Source: Neobacillus sp. FSL H8-0543
GTDB taxonomy: Bacteria > Bacillota > Bacilli > Bacillales > Cytobacillaceae
Assembly: GCF_038592905.1 (NCBI RefSeq)
Contig: NZ_CP151943.1
Span: forward strand, 5,096,501-5,160,500
Direction: 5' to 3'
DNA: 64,000 nucleotides
This document shows, one piece after another, positions 33,394 through 42,232 of this stretch. A model generated the notes under the pieces. It ran no database searches. It saw only the letters and a program-made list of their open reading frames with translations, and was not told the DNA's origin. Every line of letters starts with the position of its first letter. The stretch's first letter is position 1. A program made the translations under genes and the position numbers.

Positions 33394-33918
33394 ATGCGTT
33401 TGAATGGTAAAAAAGTGGTTAGTCTTGTCCATCATGATTTTGAAGACCTCGAGCTGTGGTATCCGATTCTCAGATTAAAAGAAGAGGGAGCGGTTGTTCA
33501 CTTAGCAGGTGAGAAGGCTCAGGAAGAATACATAGGAAAATATGGTGTGCCGGCAAAATCGGATTATTCTTTTGGTGATATTAACGGAGAAGATTATGAT
33601 GCTATTTTGGTGCCTGGCGGCTGGGCACCGGATAAGATTCGCCGCTTTCCTGAAGTGATTTCACTAGTTCAATATTTCGAAGAAAACAAAAAGCCTATTG
33701 GGCAAATTTGCCATGCGGGCTGGGTATTAATTTCTGCGAAGATTTTACAGGGCAAAAAAGTAACAAGCACGCCTGGGATAAAGGATGATATGGAAAATGC
33801 CGGTGCGGTTTGGCTGGATGAACCTGTCGTTGTTGACGGACATCTCGTTTCTAGCCGGCGTCCGCCTGACCTACCGGATTATTTGCGTGAGTTTATTAAA
33901 GTAATGGAGCAAAAATAA
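33394..33918 (+). CDS. DJ-1/PfpI family protein
   Basis: A 174-aa protein of the DJ-1/PfpI superfamily. The nucleophile elbow is IGQICHAGWVLISA with cysteine followed by histidine; the acidic residue (LEDL-type FEDLELWYP) lies near the start and PGGWAPDKIRR in the middle. Relatives include B. subtilis YraA and YfkM, general stress proteins with reported deglycase or protease-like activity, which is debated. I start it at ATG 33394 behind AAGGAGGAGG; the longer frame from 33355 begins at a TTG without a site. Confidence 0.87.
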   Translation: MRLNGKKVVSLVHHDFEDLELWYPILRLKEEGAVVHLAGEKAQEEYIGKYGVPAKSDYSFGDINGEDYDAILVPGGWAPDKIRRFPEVISLVQYFEENKKPIGQICHAGWVLISAKILQGKKVTSTPGIKDDMENAGAVWLDEPVVVDGHLVSSRRPPDLPDYLREFIKVMEQK

Positions 33919-34001
33919 GTAAATTTCAAGGATTATTTCTATCATTTTTAGGGATACTGATTGAATGAATATGCTTATTTTATTAGAGAGGAGAATGTTA
34001 C

Positions 34002-34274
34002 ATGGCTAAAGTTGAAGTAGGCGAATTATTTACAATCAGTGACGAGACAGATCAGGAACAAGAAGTTGAGGTACTAGCTGCCATCACGATAGAAAGCAAA
34101 GATTACGTTGCTGTTGGTTTTGTTGACGATATTAAAGAAGAAACCGAAGACGATATTGATATCTTCTTTTTAACGGTAGATGCAGAAGGTGATTTGCAGG
34201 CAATCGAAAGCGACGAGGAATTTGAGAAGGTTTCCGCGGCATTTGATGAATTGATGGATGAGGAAGAGGAATAG
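34002..34274 (+). CDS. DUF1292 protein
   Basis: A 90-aa, very acidic cytoplasmic protein (VGELFTISDETDQEQEVEVL near the start, poly-acidic end DELMDEEEE). It matches the DUF1292 family (B. subtilis YrzB type), whose function is unknown. The ribosome site GAGAGGAG precedes ATG 34002. It is a single-gene unit closed by the terminator at 34282. Confidence 0.8.
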   Translation: MAKVEVGELFTISDETDQEQEVEVLAAITIESKDYVAVGFVDDIKEETEDDIDIFFLTVDAEGDLQAIESDEEFEKVSAAFDELMDEEEE

Positions 34275-34281
34275 AAATAAA

Positions 34282-34307
34282 AAAGCTGGCGATTTGCCAG
34301 CTTTCTT
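34282..34307. terminator. Hairpin terminator between convergent genes
   Basis: AAAGCTGGC and GCCAGCTTT pair perfectly around GATTT. T-rich on the plus side and A-rich before it, so it may serve both converging genes. Confidence 0.75.
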
Positions 34308-34313
34308 ACTTAA

Positions 34314-34682
34314 TTAATTATTCTCGGGTGGAGCCACACCCATTAATACTCCATCAAAAAATGTTGCTGTCCAAATCGTGTCATCCTGATAAATTACTGG
34401 AATACCAACCATCATAATGTCCCATGTAATATTATAGACAACCTCGACATTTCCAACTCCATTCCATTTAAAACCTACTTCCATTAAACCTTTTTTAGCA
34501 TTCTTCAATTCATCTGATTTTAATAAATCTGAAACGATTTTGTTCTTTTCAGCACCGGTGATTTCCTCAGTCTCACAACCGCAACCGCCATCTCCTTCGT
34601 GTGCCAATGCTACATTCCCAGGAGCAGCAAACATTAACAAAACAATCAAACTTCCACATAACAATGATAGAATCTTTTTCAT
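34314..34682 (-). CDS. Small secreted protein of unknown function
   Basis: A 122-aa protein with a clear Sec signal peptide (MKKILSLLCGSLIVLLMFAA, predicted cleavage after ALA near residue 27). The mature part begins HEGDGGCGCETEEITGAEKN, with a CGC pair close to the N-terminus, followed by a short helical stretch and a hydrophobic beta-rich region (VEVVYNITWDIMMVGIPVIY). The ribosome site GGAGGAAGAT lies before ATG. I do not recognise the family. The CGC motif could bind metal or form a disulfide. It is a monocistronic gene. Confidence 0.7.
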   Translation of the reverse strand: MKKILSLLCGSLIVLLMFAAPGNVALAHEGDGGCGCETEEITGAEKNKIVSDLLKSDELKNAKKGLMEVGFKWNGVGNVEVVYNITWDIMMVGIPVIYQDDTIWTATFFDGVLMGVAPPENN

Positions 34683-34828
34683 GTATCTTCCTCCTTAATA
34701 TGTATCTATTACTATATTCCACTATTTACCGACAAAATCCTGCAAAATTTTTGAATAATTTACGACAATTTTAGAATTTCATGTTAATCATGGAACAGTA
34801 TCTATAAAAATGCAATGACACTGGTATT

Positions 34829-34870
34829 GTAATAAATAAAAAATGCCTTGCAGAATCCTATCTGCAAGGC
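34829..34870 (-). terminator. Terminator of the aldehyde dehydrogenase gene
   Basis: On the minus strand GCCTTGCAG and CTGCAAGGC pair around an 8-base loop and run into a T-rich tract (plus-strand AATAAATAAAAAAT, 34831-34844). Confidence 0.8.
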
Positions 34871-34882
34871 TTAATTATTCAC

Positions 34883-36253
34883 CTACTTAATAAAACGCTT
34901 AAGCTGTTTTAATGCATTTTTTCGGTGTGGATACCGCAGTGGCAGGTCAAAGGAAGTTGTTTGTTTTAGGACACCTTTTTGATGGGAAAAGACATCAAAA
35001 CTCCCTTTACCATGATAGGCTCCCATTCCACTTTCACCGACTCCACCAAAAGGAAGATAGGGTGAGCTAAGATGGTAAACCGTATCATTAATACAGCCAC
35101 CGCCAAATGAGATTTTATTTAATATTGTTTGCTGGAAATCCATGCTTTCGGAGAAAATATAAAGCGCTAATGGTTTCGGAAGTTCATTTATTTTGTTAAT
35201 CATGGCTATTTCATTTTCAAATTCAAAAATAGGAAGGATGGGACCGAAGATTTCCTCCTGCATCACTGGATCTTCCCATGTAACCTCACTAAGAACCGTT
35301 GGCTCAATGGTTAATAAATCAGAATGATGTCGACCGCCATGAATAATTTTTCCATCCTCTAAAAATGTAACCAGGCGCTTAAAGTGGCGGTCACTAACGA
35401 TCCTAGTGAATTTTCCGCTTTTAAATACATCATCACTATATATCTCCGTAATCGCTTCCTTTAGAGAATGGATGAATTTATCCCTCACAGCACGATGTAT
35501 ATAGAGGTAATCAGGTGCCACACATGTTTGTCCAGCGTTAATAAACTTCCCCCAAGCAATCCGCTTTGCCGCTAATTTAAGATTTGCATCCTTATGGACG
35601 ATACAGGGACTTTTACCGCCTAATTCCAGAGTGACTGGTGTTAAATGTTTAGCTGCAGCTTCCATAATCACTTTTCCTACGGTGACACTTCCAGTAAAAA
35701 AGATTGAATCGAATTTTTCCATTAATAGTACCTGTGTGGTTTCTGCATCACCTTGAAGGACTGTAATATACTCAGAAGGGAAGGTATTTTCGATTAGTTC
35801 TGCCATAAGCTTAGAGGTTTCAGGTGTTAGCTCAGATGGCTTTAGTACAGCGCAATTCCCTGCAGCGATCGCACCGATGAGAGGAGAAAAAGTTAACTGT
35901 ATGGGATAATTCCATGGGGAAATGATTAATGCCACACCATAGGGTTCAGGGTAAATAAAGCTTTTAGAACCAACTTGTGCGAGGGCTGATTTTACTTTCT
36001 GCGGTCTAGACCATTTCTTAATATTCTTGAGTGAAAAACGAATTTCTTCTAACAGAATTCCAATCTCAGACATATACGCTTCGAATTCACTTTTGTTCAA
36101 ATCTTTTTTCAATGCAGCCATTATTTCTGCTTCATGGGATTTTATCATGGTGCTTAACTTTGATAGAGATTGCATTCTGAATGCTACATCTTTTGTTTTA
36201 CCCGTTTGAAAGAAATCGCGTTGCTTTACAAGTAATTCGTTAAAGCTCTTCAT
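34883..36253 (-). CDS. Aldehyde dehydrogenase (class 3-like)
   Basis: A 456-aa NAD(P)-dependent aldehyde dehydrogenase of the short class-3/fatty-aldehyde type. The active-site cysteine is in NAGQTCVAPDYLY, the general-base glutamate in LELGGKSPC, and the ISPWNYPIQLTF segment is typical. It resembles B. subtilis YwdH. The start ATG is complementary to 36251-36253 with AGGAGGTGCG before it. It is a single-gene unit. The substrate is not defined; medium- to long-chain or aromatic aldehydes are usual for the group. Confidence 0.88.
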   Translation of the reverse strand: MKSFNELLVKQRDFFQTGKTKDVAFRMQSLSKLSTMIKSHEAEIMAALKKDLNKSEFEAYMSEIGILLEEIRFSLKNIKKWSRPQKVKSALAQVGSKSFIYPEPYGVALIISPWNYPIQLTFSPLIGAIAAGNCAVLKPSELTPETSKLMAELIENTFPSEYITVLQGDAETTQVLLMEKFDSIFFTGSVTVGKVIMEAAAKHLTPVTLELGGKSPCIVHKDANLKLAAKRIAWGKFINAGQTCVAPDYLYIHRAVRDKFIHSLKEAITEIYSDDVFKSGKFTRIVSDRHFKRLVTFLEDGKIIHGGRHHSDLLTIEPTVLSEVTWEDPVMQEEIFGPILPIFEFENEIAMINKINELPKPLALYIFSESMDFQQTILNKISFGGGCINDTVYHLSSPYLPFGGVGESGMGAYHGKGSFDVFSHQKGVLKQTTSFDLPLRYPHRKNALKQLKRFIK

Positions 36254-36404
36254 TTTTTTCGCACCTCCTAAACTTAGTAAAGATAGTTTATCATATCTTG
36301 ATTGGGATGACTCGTTTTACAACTCTGACATTGTTATGAAAACTCTTGTATGAAATGGAAAATTCAGAGAATACTATACATACTACATTCAAAAGGAGAT
36401 TATT

Positions 36405-36653
36405 ATGTCAATTGAAGCAGGTATGAAGTATCAAATAGGACAAAAGGTTAAAACAAATTTTAACTCGTCTGATTCACTAACTATCGTTAATAACAATGGG
36501 ATAACCGTACAATTTACTCTCGATGACGGAAAAGGCCGTGGCTCCATGCCACTCGAACATCTTAGCTATTTATTAAAACGAGACAATCTTACTAAAATTA
36601 CAAATAAAAGAGCATTATTAAATAATGATAATAATGAAGAAAAGATAAGTTAA
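36405..36653 (+). CDS. Small hypothetical protein
   Basis: An 82-aa protein with a good ribosome site (AAAAGGAGATTATT). The first 60 residues look like a small beta-barrel (MKYQIGQKVKTNF; ITVQFTLDDGKGRGSMPLEHL), reminiscent of SH3-like or cold-shock-sized domains, and the tail is asparagine-rich. I do not recognise the family. The gene is alone, closed by a strong terminator, and divergent from the aldehyde dehydrogenase gene. Confidence 0.6.
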   Translation: MSIEAGMKYQIGQKVKTNFNSSDSLTIVNNNGITVQFTLDDGKGRGSMPLEHLSYLLKRDNLTKITNKRALLNNDNNEEKIS

Positions 36654-36662
36654 TCGTTAGAT

Positions 36663-36710
36663 AAAAAAGTCGTGAGAGAAGGGATGTCCCTTCCATTCAC
36701 GACTTTTTTT
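36663..36710. terminator. Bidirectional terminator
   Basis: AAAAAAGTCGTGA...TTCACGACTTTTTTT forms a long stem with an inner AGGGA/TCCCT pairing. It has A runs on one side and T runs on the other, so it serves the small gene and the histidine kinase gene that converge here. Confidence 0.88.
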
Positions 36711-38226
36711 ATTCTTCTATTGGTAGATAAACGGTAAAGCATGTTCCCTTTCTAATAGAACTACTGATATTAACCCTCCCATTATGGGTTTCCACGATTG
36801 ATTTAGTAATAGAGAGGCCGAGTCCAGCACCACCATTCATGCGAGTCCTTGATGAATCGATTCGGTAGAAACGATTAAAAATATGGGGAAGATCCTCCTT
36901 ATGAATTCCGGAGCCGTTATCTTCTACACTTAACACTACTTGCTTATTGTGGATATAGAGGGAGAGACGAATTTCACCTGTTGCAGGGTCAGTGTGTTGA
37001 ACCGCATTGTGAAATAAGTTTAAGATAACTTGTTTGATTTTATCAGAATCAAAATTCCCATAAATTTCTCCACCCACATTATAAGATGCGGTTCGTTTCC
37101 CAGCAAGGACGTTCAATTGTGGTATCATCTCTCGAACCAGCTCCGTTAAATGGACTTTAGACAATTGCAACTCAGGTGCCCTATCTAACTTTGCCAATAA
37201 TAACAGGTCTTCAACTAGTTTAATAATACGTTTAGACTCACCATGCATGCTGTTTAATGCAGAATAAAGCTGTTCTGGCCGTTCGGCAGCCCCACGTAAA
37301 AGAACTTCTAAAAATCCATGGATGGATGTCAATGGTGTCCGCAATTCATGGGAAGCATCAGCAATAAATCGCCGCATTTGTTCCTTTGTTTCTTGCTCAT
37401 ATCTGAAGGAGTTCTCTAGTCGTTCAAGCATTTCGTTAAAAGAATCGGATAAACGATCAATTTCCTCCTGCCCTTGTTGAATAGGAATACGTTCTGATAA
37501 GCTTCCTGCATTGGTATTCTCTACAGCATCAACAATGTTAGACAGTGGAATAAGCGTTTTTCGAAGAACGGAAAAAGACACACCAAAACCGGAAGCTAAA
37601 GCAAGTGCAGAGAGGATGATAAAAGTAAGGAGCTGCTGCCATAAAATATCCTGCAACTGTTTTAAATCTGTTCCCACTTGGAGAAAGCCTTCGGGTTCAA
37701 TGTCTGATCCTCCTAACAATCCCCCGTTTCTTAATGATCTGAACACCATTAATTGTTGCGTACCTTCCAAATCCGTTCCCACTCTATAGTCACTCTCATT
37801 ATGGATAGATAAGTCTTCAACCAAACTAGAATAGTCTTTTTCGCTCAATTTAGGAGCAGGAAGCCCATGGCCTGCTAATAGGTCCATTGAATCACCATTT
37901 GGTCCAATAATAGCAAGAGATATATTCTCTAAAAATAAAAATTTTGAGATCGGTTGTGAATTACCATCTTCTGCAGGATTTCCTCCATCTTGTACAGGAG
38001 GAAGGAATTCTGACCTCATCATCAGACCTCTTGGCAGAGACATCATTTTTGATTTCAACATTTCTGCCTCATTTTGATATAAAAAGTTTTTCATAACAAT
38101 ATATTGAAGCCCACCAATTACGAGTAAAATGATTGCCAAAATGAATAACATCCGCGCCAAAAGCTGATAACGAAGTGAACTTGGAAATATCAGTTTATGA
38201 ATAACTTCTAACTGACGCTTAATCAT
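36709..38226 (-). CDS. Sensor histidine kinase
   Basis: A 505-aa membrane kinase. A transmembrane segment (about 25-47), an extracytoplasmic sensor region of about 150 residues, a second membrane segment near 195-215 and a HAMP domain precede the H-box (FIADASHELRTPLTS), N-box (LFHNAVQHT), G1 (VEDNGSG), F (IFNRFYR) and G2 (GAGLGLS). It overlaps the response regulator gene by four bases. The divergent ABC permease/ATPase pair suggests that it senses something acting at the membrane, such as an antimicrobial or envelope stress. Weak ribosome site, so translation is probably coupled. Confidence 0.92.
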   Translation of the reverse strand: MIKRQLEVIHKLIFPSSLRYQLLARMLFILAIILLVIGGLQYIVMKNFLYQNEAEMLKSKMMSLPRGLMMRSEFLPPVQDGGNPAEDGNSQPISKFLFLENISLAIIGPNGDSMDLLAGHGLPAPKLSEKDYSSLVEDLSIHNESDYRVGTDLEGTQQLMVFRSLRNGGLLGGSDIEPEGFLQVGTDLKQLQDILWQQLLTFIILSALALASGFGVSFSVLRKTLIPLSNIVDAVENTNAGSLSERIPIQQGQEEIDRLSDSFNEMLERLENSFRYEQETKEQMRRFIADASHELRTPLTSIHGFLEVLLRGAAERPEQLYSALNSMHGESKRIIKLVEDLLLLAKLDRAPELQLSKVHLTELVREMIPQLNVLAGKRTASYNVGGEIYGNFDSDKIKQVILNLFHNAVQHTDPATGEIRLSLYIHNKQVVLSVEDNGSGIHKEDLPHIFNRFYRIDSSRTRMNGGAGLGLSITKSIVETHNGRVNISSSIRKGTCFTVYLPIEE

Positions 38227-38909
38227 GATAAGTCCAACCTATAACCAGAACCTCTTATCGTTCGGATCACCTGATGTTGTTTATCATTCAGTTTGTCACG
38301 CAAAGAACGGACATAAACTTCAACGATATTTTCTTCTCCTTGAAAATCGTAGCCCCAGACTTTATCGAGAATCATTCCTTTACTAACAACGATGCCATTA
38401 TTTATCACCATGAATTTTAATAGTTCATATTCAGTCGGTGATAACGGCAAAACATTGCTATAATAAACCATTTCCTTTCGCCGGTCATTAATCTTAAAAG
38501 GGCCATTAATAACCTCGCCGAATAGATTTGGAAATTGATTGCGCAGGCGGGCATGAATTCGTGCAAGTAATTCATCGAAGCTGAACGGCTTGACGACATA
38601 ATCATCAGCTCCCAACGTTAAACCCTTCACACGGTCATCAACTTCATCCTTAGCAGTGAGCATAATTATCGATAGTTGTTCTCCATTCTTTTTGAGCATA
38701 CGGCAGACTTCAAAACCATCCATTCCTGGCATCATTACATCTAATATAACGACATGTGGTTGAAATTCCTGAGCCACTGTGACAGCTCTCATTCCATCTG
38801 CTGCTGTTTTCACTTTATATCCCTCATTCGCCAAACCTAACTCTAAAAATTGTAGAATATTCGGTTCATCATCCACTAGTAATATTTTTATTCCTTGAAT
38901 TGAATTCAA
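38223..38909 (-). CDS. OmpR-family response regulator
   Basis: A 228-aa regulator with a receiver domain (KILLVDDEP, phospho-acceptor aspartate in VVILDVMMPGMDG, LTAKDEVDDR, VVKPFSF) and a winged-helix DNA-binding domain (LSPTEYELLKFM, EVYVRSLRDKLN, TIRGSGYRL). I start it at TTG complementary to 38907-38909, seven bases after GGAGGT. The ATG at 38924 overlaps that ribosome site and would add five residues. Partner of the kinase downstream. Four 11-bp-phased half-sites at 39007-39045 are its likely target. Confidence 0.92.
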   Translation of the reverse strand: MNSIQGIKILLVDDEPNILQFLELGLANEGYKVKTAADGMRAVTVAQEFQPHVVILDVMMPGMDGFEVCRMLKKNGEQLSIIMLTAKDEVDDRVKGLTLGADDYVVKPFSFDELLARIHARLRNQFPNLFGEVINGPFKINDRRKEMVYYSNVLPLSPTEYELLKFMVINNGIVVSKGMILDKVWGYDFQGEENIVEVYVRSLRDKLNDKQHQVIRTIRGSGYRLDLS

Positions 38910-39006
38910 ATATTTTACCTCCATTACACTTGAAAACGATTTCTAGTATCTTTCATTTTCTGCAACCCATCTTATTATAATATGCAAATATTTGGGGGTG
39001 TCCATT

Positions 39007-39045
39007 TTTCAGGAAACTTTCAGCTTATATTCAAGAACAGTTCAG
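39007..39045 (+). promoter_or_regulatory. Four phased direct repeats, likely response-regulator operator
   Basis: TTTCAG (39007), TTTCAG (39018), ATTCAA (39029) and GTTCAG (39040) recur with an exact 11-bp step, one helical turn. OmpR-type regulators bind such tandem sites as dimers. The run lies between the divergent regulator and ABC permease genes. A TTGACA at 39063-39068 lies just downstream, but no good -10 box follows it. Confidence 0.55.
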
Positions 39046-39112
39046 CTTTAGGATGCACAATATTGACATGGACTAAATAACCATTCAAAAAAATGAAAAA
39101 GGAGAATGACGA

Positions 39113-40612
39113 ATGAATTTTTTAAAACGTGCAGTACTTAGTGTAATAGCTCGAAAAGGAAAGAGCTTGCTTCAAATAGTTGTCTTTTCTGTAATATGTG
39201 TATTGGTGTTGGCGGGGCTATCCATTCAATCAGCTGCTAAGAAATCGGCTGATTTAGCAAGGGAAAAGCTTGGGGCTGATGTTACTCTCCAGGTGGATAT
39301 GGACAAGCTGCGCGAACAAATGCAGCAGCAAATGACACAACAATCAGGGGGACAACGGGTTCGTTTTCAACAAACACCAATCCCCTTGGAGGCAGCAGTA
39401 GAATTGACAACCTACGAACAAATTAAAGGCTATAATCTATTTTCATCAACAATAGGATTAGCATCAGATTTTGAGCCAATTGAGAATGAGACAACAAGTA
39501 CAGAAGAAACTACTGACACGGAGGAAAACGAGCGCCCTGGTGGAGAGATGCCACGTGGTGGAATGATGGTACAAGGGGATATAAGTATCCAAGGAGTGGC
39601 GTTTACTGATTCCGTTCAAGAGTTTTTAGATTCAAATTCAACAATTGTCGAAGGTAAACATATTACCAATGAAGATTTTGGAAAAAATGTTGTGGTCATT
39701 GAAAAGACCTTAGCAGAGGAGAATGAATTGAATGTCGGTGAGTCGATTACCGTGACAAATCCAAGAGATGAAACATTATCAGCAAAGCTTGAAATTGTCG
39801 GCATCTACAAAACAACTTCAAGCGGTTCTGACCAGGCAATGAACTTTACTGCTATGATCCCTTACAACAAGATATATGTACCCTATACCGCTGCCACTGC
39901 ATTAAAAGGTTCTGATTATGAAGATACGATTGATAGTGCGATCTATTATATTGATGACCCAGCGGATATGAAAAGCTTTGTTGCCAAAGCAAAAGAAGAA
40001 AGCAGCATTGATTTTGAAACTTTTAAATTAGATGCAGATGATCAATTATATCAGCAAATGGTAGGTCCAATTGAAAATGTATCATCATTTTCTAATAACA
40101 TTGTGTTATTAGTTTCGATTGCAGGCGCTATTATTCTTGGCTTAATTGTTATGATGTCGATTCGGGAAAGAAAATATGAAATGGGTGTTCTGCTAGCATT
40201 AGGTGAAAAGAGATGGAAGCTAGTCGGACAGTTTACTTTTGAAATCCTCATGGTTGCCGTTGTATCGTTCGGAATTGCGACTGCTAGCGGGAATCTAATC
40301 GCTGATCAAATGGGAGATAAATTATTAAATCAAGAGCTACAGTCAGCCGAAGAGACTGTTGTTCCTGCATCATTCGGTGGTCGTGGAATGTCCTTTGGTG
40401 GCGGAGGCCCAGGTGGTCCAGGAGGAATTGGCGCGCTCAGCCAACAAACCCAACAAATAGAGACAATTGATGAACTAAATGTTCAAGTAACGGCAAATGA
40501 TTTAGGAATGCTATCGATAATTGGCGCACTAATCACCATTATTTCAGCGTTGATTCCATCCATATCTGTACTACGATTGCAACCGAAAACGATACTATCA
40601 AAACAAGATTAA
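39113..40612 (+). CDS. ABC transporter permease (MacB/FtsX type)
   Basis: A 499-aa permease. One membrane segment lies at about 17-38, then a large extracytoplasmic domain (about 40-325) with acidic and glycine/methionine-rich stretches (GGEMPRGGMM), then three segments near the C-terminus (LLVSIAGAIILGLIVMMSI; ILMVAVVSFGIATASG; LSIIGALITIISALIPSI) interrupted by a second glycine-rich insert. This is the MacB/FtsX layout, which couples ATP hydrolysis to extracytoplasmic work or export. The ribosome site is AAAAAGGAG. It forms an operon with the ATPase and is likely driven by the neighbouring two-component system. Confidence 0.9.
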   Translation: MNFLKRAVLSVIARKGKSLLQIVVFSVICVLVLAGLSIQSAAKKSADLAREKLGADVTLQVDMDKLREQMQQQMTQQSGGQRVRFQQTPIPLEAAVELTTYEQIKGYNLFSSTIGLASDFEPIENETTSTEETTDTEENERPGGEMPRGGMMVQGDISIQGVAFTDSVQEFLDSNSTIVEGKHITNEDFGKNVVVIEKTLAEENELNVGESITVTNPRDETLSAKLEIVGIYKTTSSGSDQAMNFTAMIPYNKIYVPYTAATALKGSDYEDTIDSAIYYIDDPADMKSFVAKAKEESSIDFETFKLDADDQLYQQMVGPIENVSSFSNNIVLLVSIAGAIILGLIVMMSIRERKYEMGVLLALGEKRWKLVGQFTFEILMVAVVSFGIATASGNLIADQMGDKLLNQELQSAEETVVPASFGGRGMSFGGGGPGGPGGIGALSQQTQQIETIDELNVQVTANDLGMLSIIGALITIISALIPSISVLRLQPKTILSKQD

Positions 40613-40627
40613 GAAGGAGTGAGAGCG

Positions 40628-41326
40628 ATGAGCCCACTATTAGAATTTCAAAATATTAGCTATTGGTATAAACACGAAAATAAAAAACAAGATATCTTAA
40701 AAGCTGTAAATGTAAGTTTTGAGAAAAATCATTTGTACACTATTATCGGTCCTTCTGGTTCAGGAAAAACCACTTTTCTAGCCCTTGCTAGTGCCTTAGA
40801 TGTTCCAAAAGAGGGGACTATCGTCTATGACGGTAAGGATATTAAGAAAATAGGGTTAACAAATTTCCGAAATAAGTATGTATCGATCGTTTTTCAATCA
40901 TACAATCTCCTACCATATATGACAGCTCTTCAGAATGTGACTACTGCCATGGAAATCACAGGGTCAAGTCATAAAGATAAGAAAAAAATTGCTATCGAAA
41001 TGCTTGATAAGGTTGGAATCTCTGAAAAGCAAGCAAGGCAAAAAGTGCTCACTTTGAGCGGTGGTCAGCAGCAGCGTGTTTCCATTGCACGCGCACTATG
41101 TTGTGATGCTGAATTAATCGTTGCAGATGAACCAACAGGGAATTTGGATGAGGATACGGCAAAAGAAATTATTCGTCTATTTCAAGATTTAGCAGATAAA
41201 GAAGGAAAATGCGTAATCGTTGTTACTCATGATCACAATATTGCTGAAGCGTCTGATATCACGGTCAAGCTTTCGAAAGGGAGCTTAACAGTGGTTAACA
41301 ATAACGATTCTACCATTTTAGTATAA
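40628..41326 (+). CDS. ABC transporter ATP-binding protein
   Basis: A 232-aa ATPase with Walker A GPSGSGKTT, Q-loop FQSYNLLPYMT, signature LSGGQQQRVSIARAL and Walker B LIVADEPTGNLD, typical of the MacB/LolD subfamily. I start it at ATG 40628 after AAGAAGGAG; a GTG at 40619 overlaps the site. It lies 15 bases after the permease gene and powers it. Confidence 0.93.
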   Translation: MSPLLEFQNISYWYKHENKKQDILKAVNVSFEKNHLYTIIGPSGSGKTTFLALASALDVPKEGTIVYDGKDIKKIGLTNFRNKYVSIVFQSYNLLPYMTALQNVTTAMEITGSSHKDKKKIAIEMLDKVGISEKQARQKVLTLSGGQQQRVSIARALCCDAELIVADEPTGNLDEDTAKEIIRLFQDLADKEGKCVIVVTHDHNIAEASDITVKLSKGSLTVVNNNDSTILV

Positions 41327-41333
41327 AAATTCA

Positions 41334-41358
41334 GCCCTCCTCGGTTAACTTGGAGGGC
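41334..41358. terminator. Hairpin between convergent ABC and TetR genes
   Basis: GCCCTCC and GGAGGGC pair around an 11-base loop. On the minus strand it is followed by TGAATTTTTATAC, so it is a good terminator for the tetR gene; on the plus strand the T tract is poor. Confidence 0.7.
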
Positions 41359-41369
41359 AGATCTTATTA

Positions 41370-41963
41370 TTACTTTTTAACTACCATTTTTAACAAGTAA
41401 TCAGCAAATGCCTCTGAAATTTCTTCCGCAGATTGTGGACCACCTTGTTTATACCATTCTTGGATCCAGTTTAGTGCACCTAAAATAATCATTCGCACCA
41501 TTCTAATGTCAACGCTTTCAAACACTTGCAATTGAATTCCCTCATTTATTATTCTATCAAAATAGTGAGAGTACGTTTTTCTTAGCTCAAGAACTTCCTG
41601 TAGTTGAACATCAGTAAAATTTTGATTTGGTTTATCCATTACCATGAACATCGATTTTTCACTGGTGGCGAGCATGATATGGCCCTTTATCGCGCCACGA
41701 AGCTTTTCAATAGGATTCAAATCACTTTTGTAAACCTCTTCGATCCGTTCAAGACTAATTTCCATAATCATTTGATGGCAGTGGTACAAAAGATCATCTT
41801 TATTTTTAAAATAATAATACATAGACCCTTTAGTCATAAGTAGCTTGGCAGCTATTTCTTCCATAGTCGTGCCATGATAACCTTTTTCTGCAAGTACCTC
41901 TGCAGCTGACCGTAGAATTTCCTCTTTCTTTTTTGCAATTTTTTGCGCCCTAAAAGATGACAT
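41370..41963 (-). CDS. TetR/AcrR-family regulator
   Basis: A 197-aa regulator with an N-terminal helix-turn-helix (ILRSAAEVLAEKGYHGTTME, EIAAKLLMTKGSMYYYFKNK) and a helical ligand domain. It is divergent from a long acyl-CoA catabolic operon, and family members in that position (FadR/YsiA, PsrA, LiuR-like) usually respond to acyl-CoA. It probably represses the operon starting at 42233. The ribosome site AGGAGGAAGCAAGAG precedes its ATG. Confidence 0.88.
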   Translation of the reverse strand: MSSFRAQKIAKKKEEILRSAAEVLAEKGYHGTTMEEIAAKLLMTKGSMYYYFKNKDDLLYHCHQMIMEISLERIEEVYKSDLNPIEKLRGAIKGHIMLATSEKSMFMVMDKPNQNFTDVQLQEVLELRKTYSHYFDRIINEGIQLQVFESVDIRMVRMIILGALNWIQEWYKQGGPQSAEEISEAFADYLLKMVVKK

Positions 41964-42002
41964 CTCTTGCTTCCTCCTAACTTTTCATAATTTCCGTATA
42001 TA

Positions 42003-42019
42003 TAATTATTTAATAATTA
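42003..42019. promoter_or_regulatory. Possible TetR operator palindrome
   Basis: TAATTATT-T-AATAATTA is a perfect 17-bp palindrome, 40 bases upstream of the tetR start, within a 269-base AT-rich divergent gap. AT richness makes chance palindromes common, so confidence is low. No well-formed promoter stands out elsewhere in the gap. Confidence 0.3.
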
Positions 42020-42232
42020 AACAGTTGGTTATTTTTCTACTATTTGTTTAAATATATGACAAACATTCTGAAAAATCAACCTCCATTTTTAGGAGATATT
42101 ATCCTAAGGATATTTTTCTAGTGAAAAAAATAAATAATAATCATTGATTTTTCTAAATATTTAAAATAAAATAAAAAAATAAACACTAAGTCAAAAAATA
42201 AATATCTATTCAGGATGGAGGGGAGTTAGAAC

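Noticed and set aside
38930..38944. cre site upstream of the response regulator gene
   Set aside because: TTGAAAACGATTTCT fits the loose consensus, but it is asymmetric, in AT-rich sequence, and the genes have no link to carbon use.
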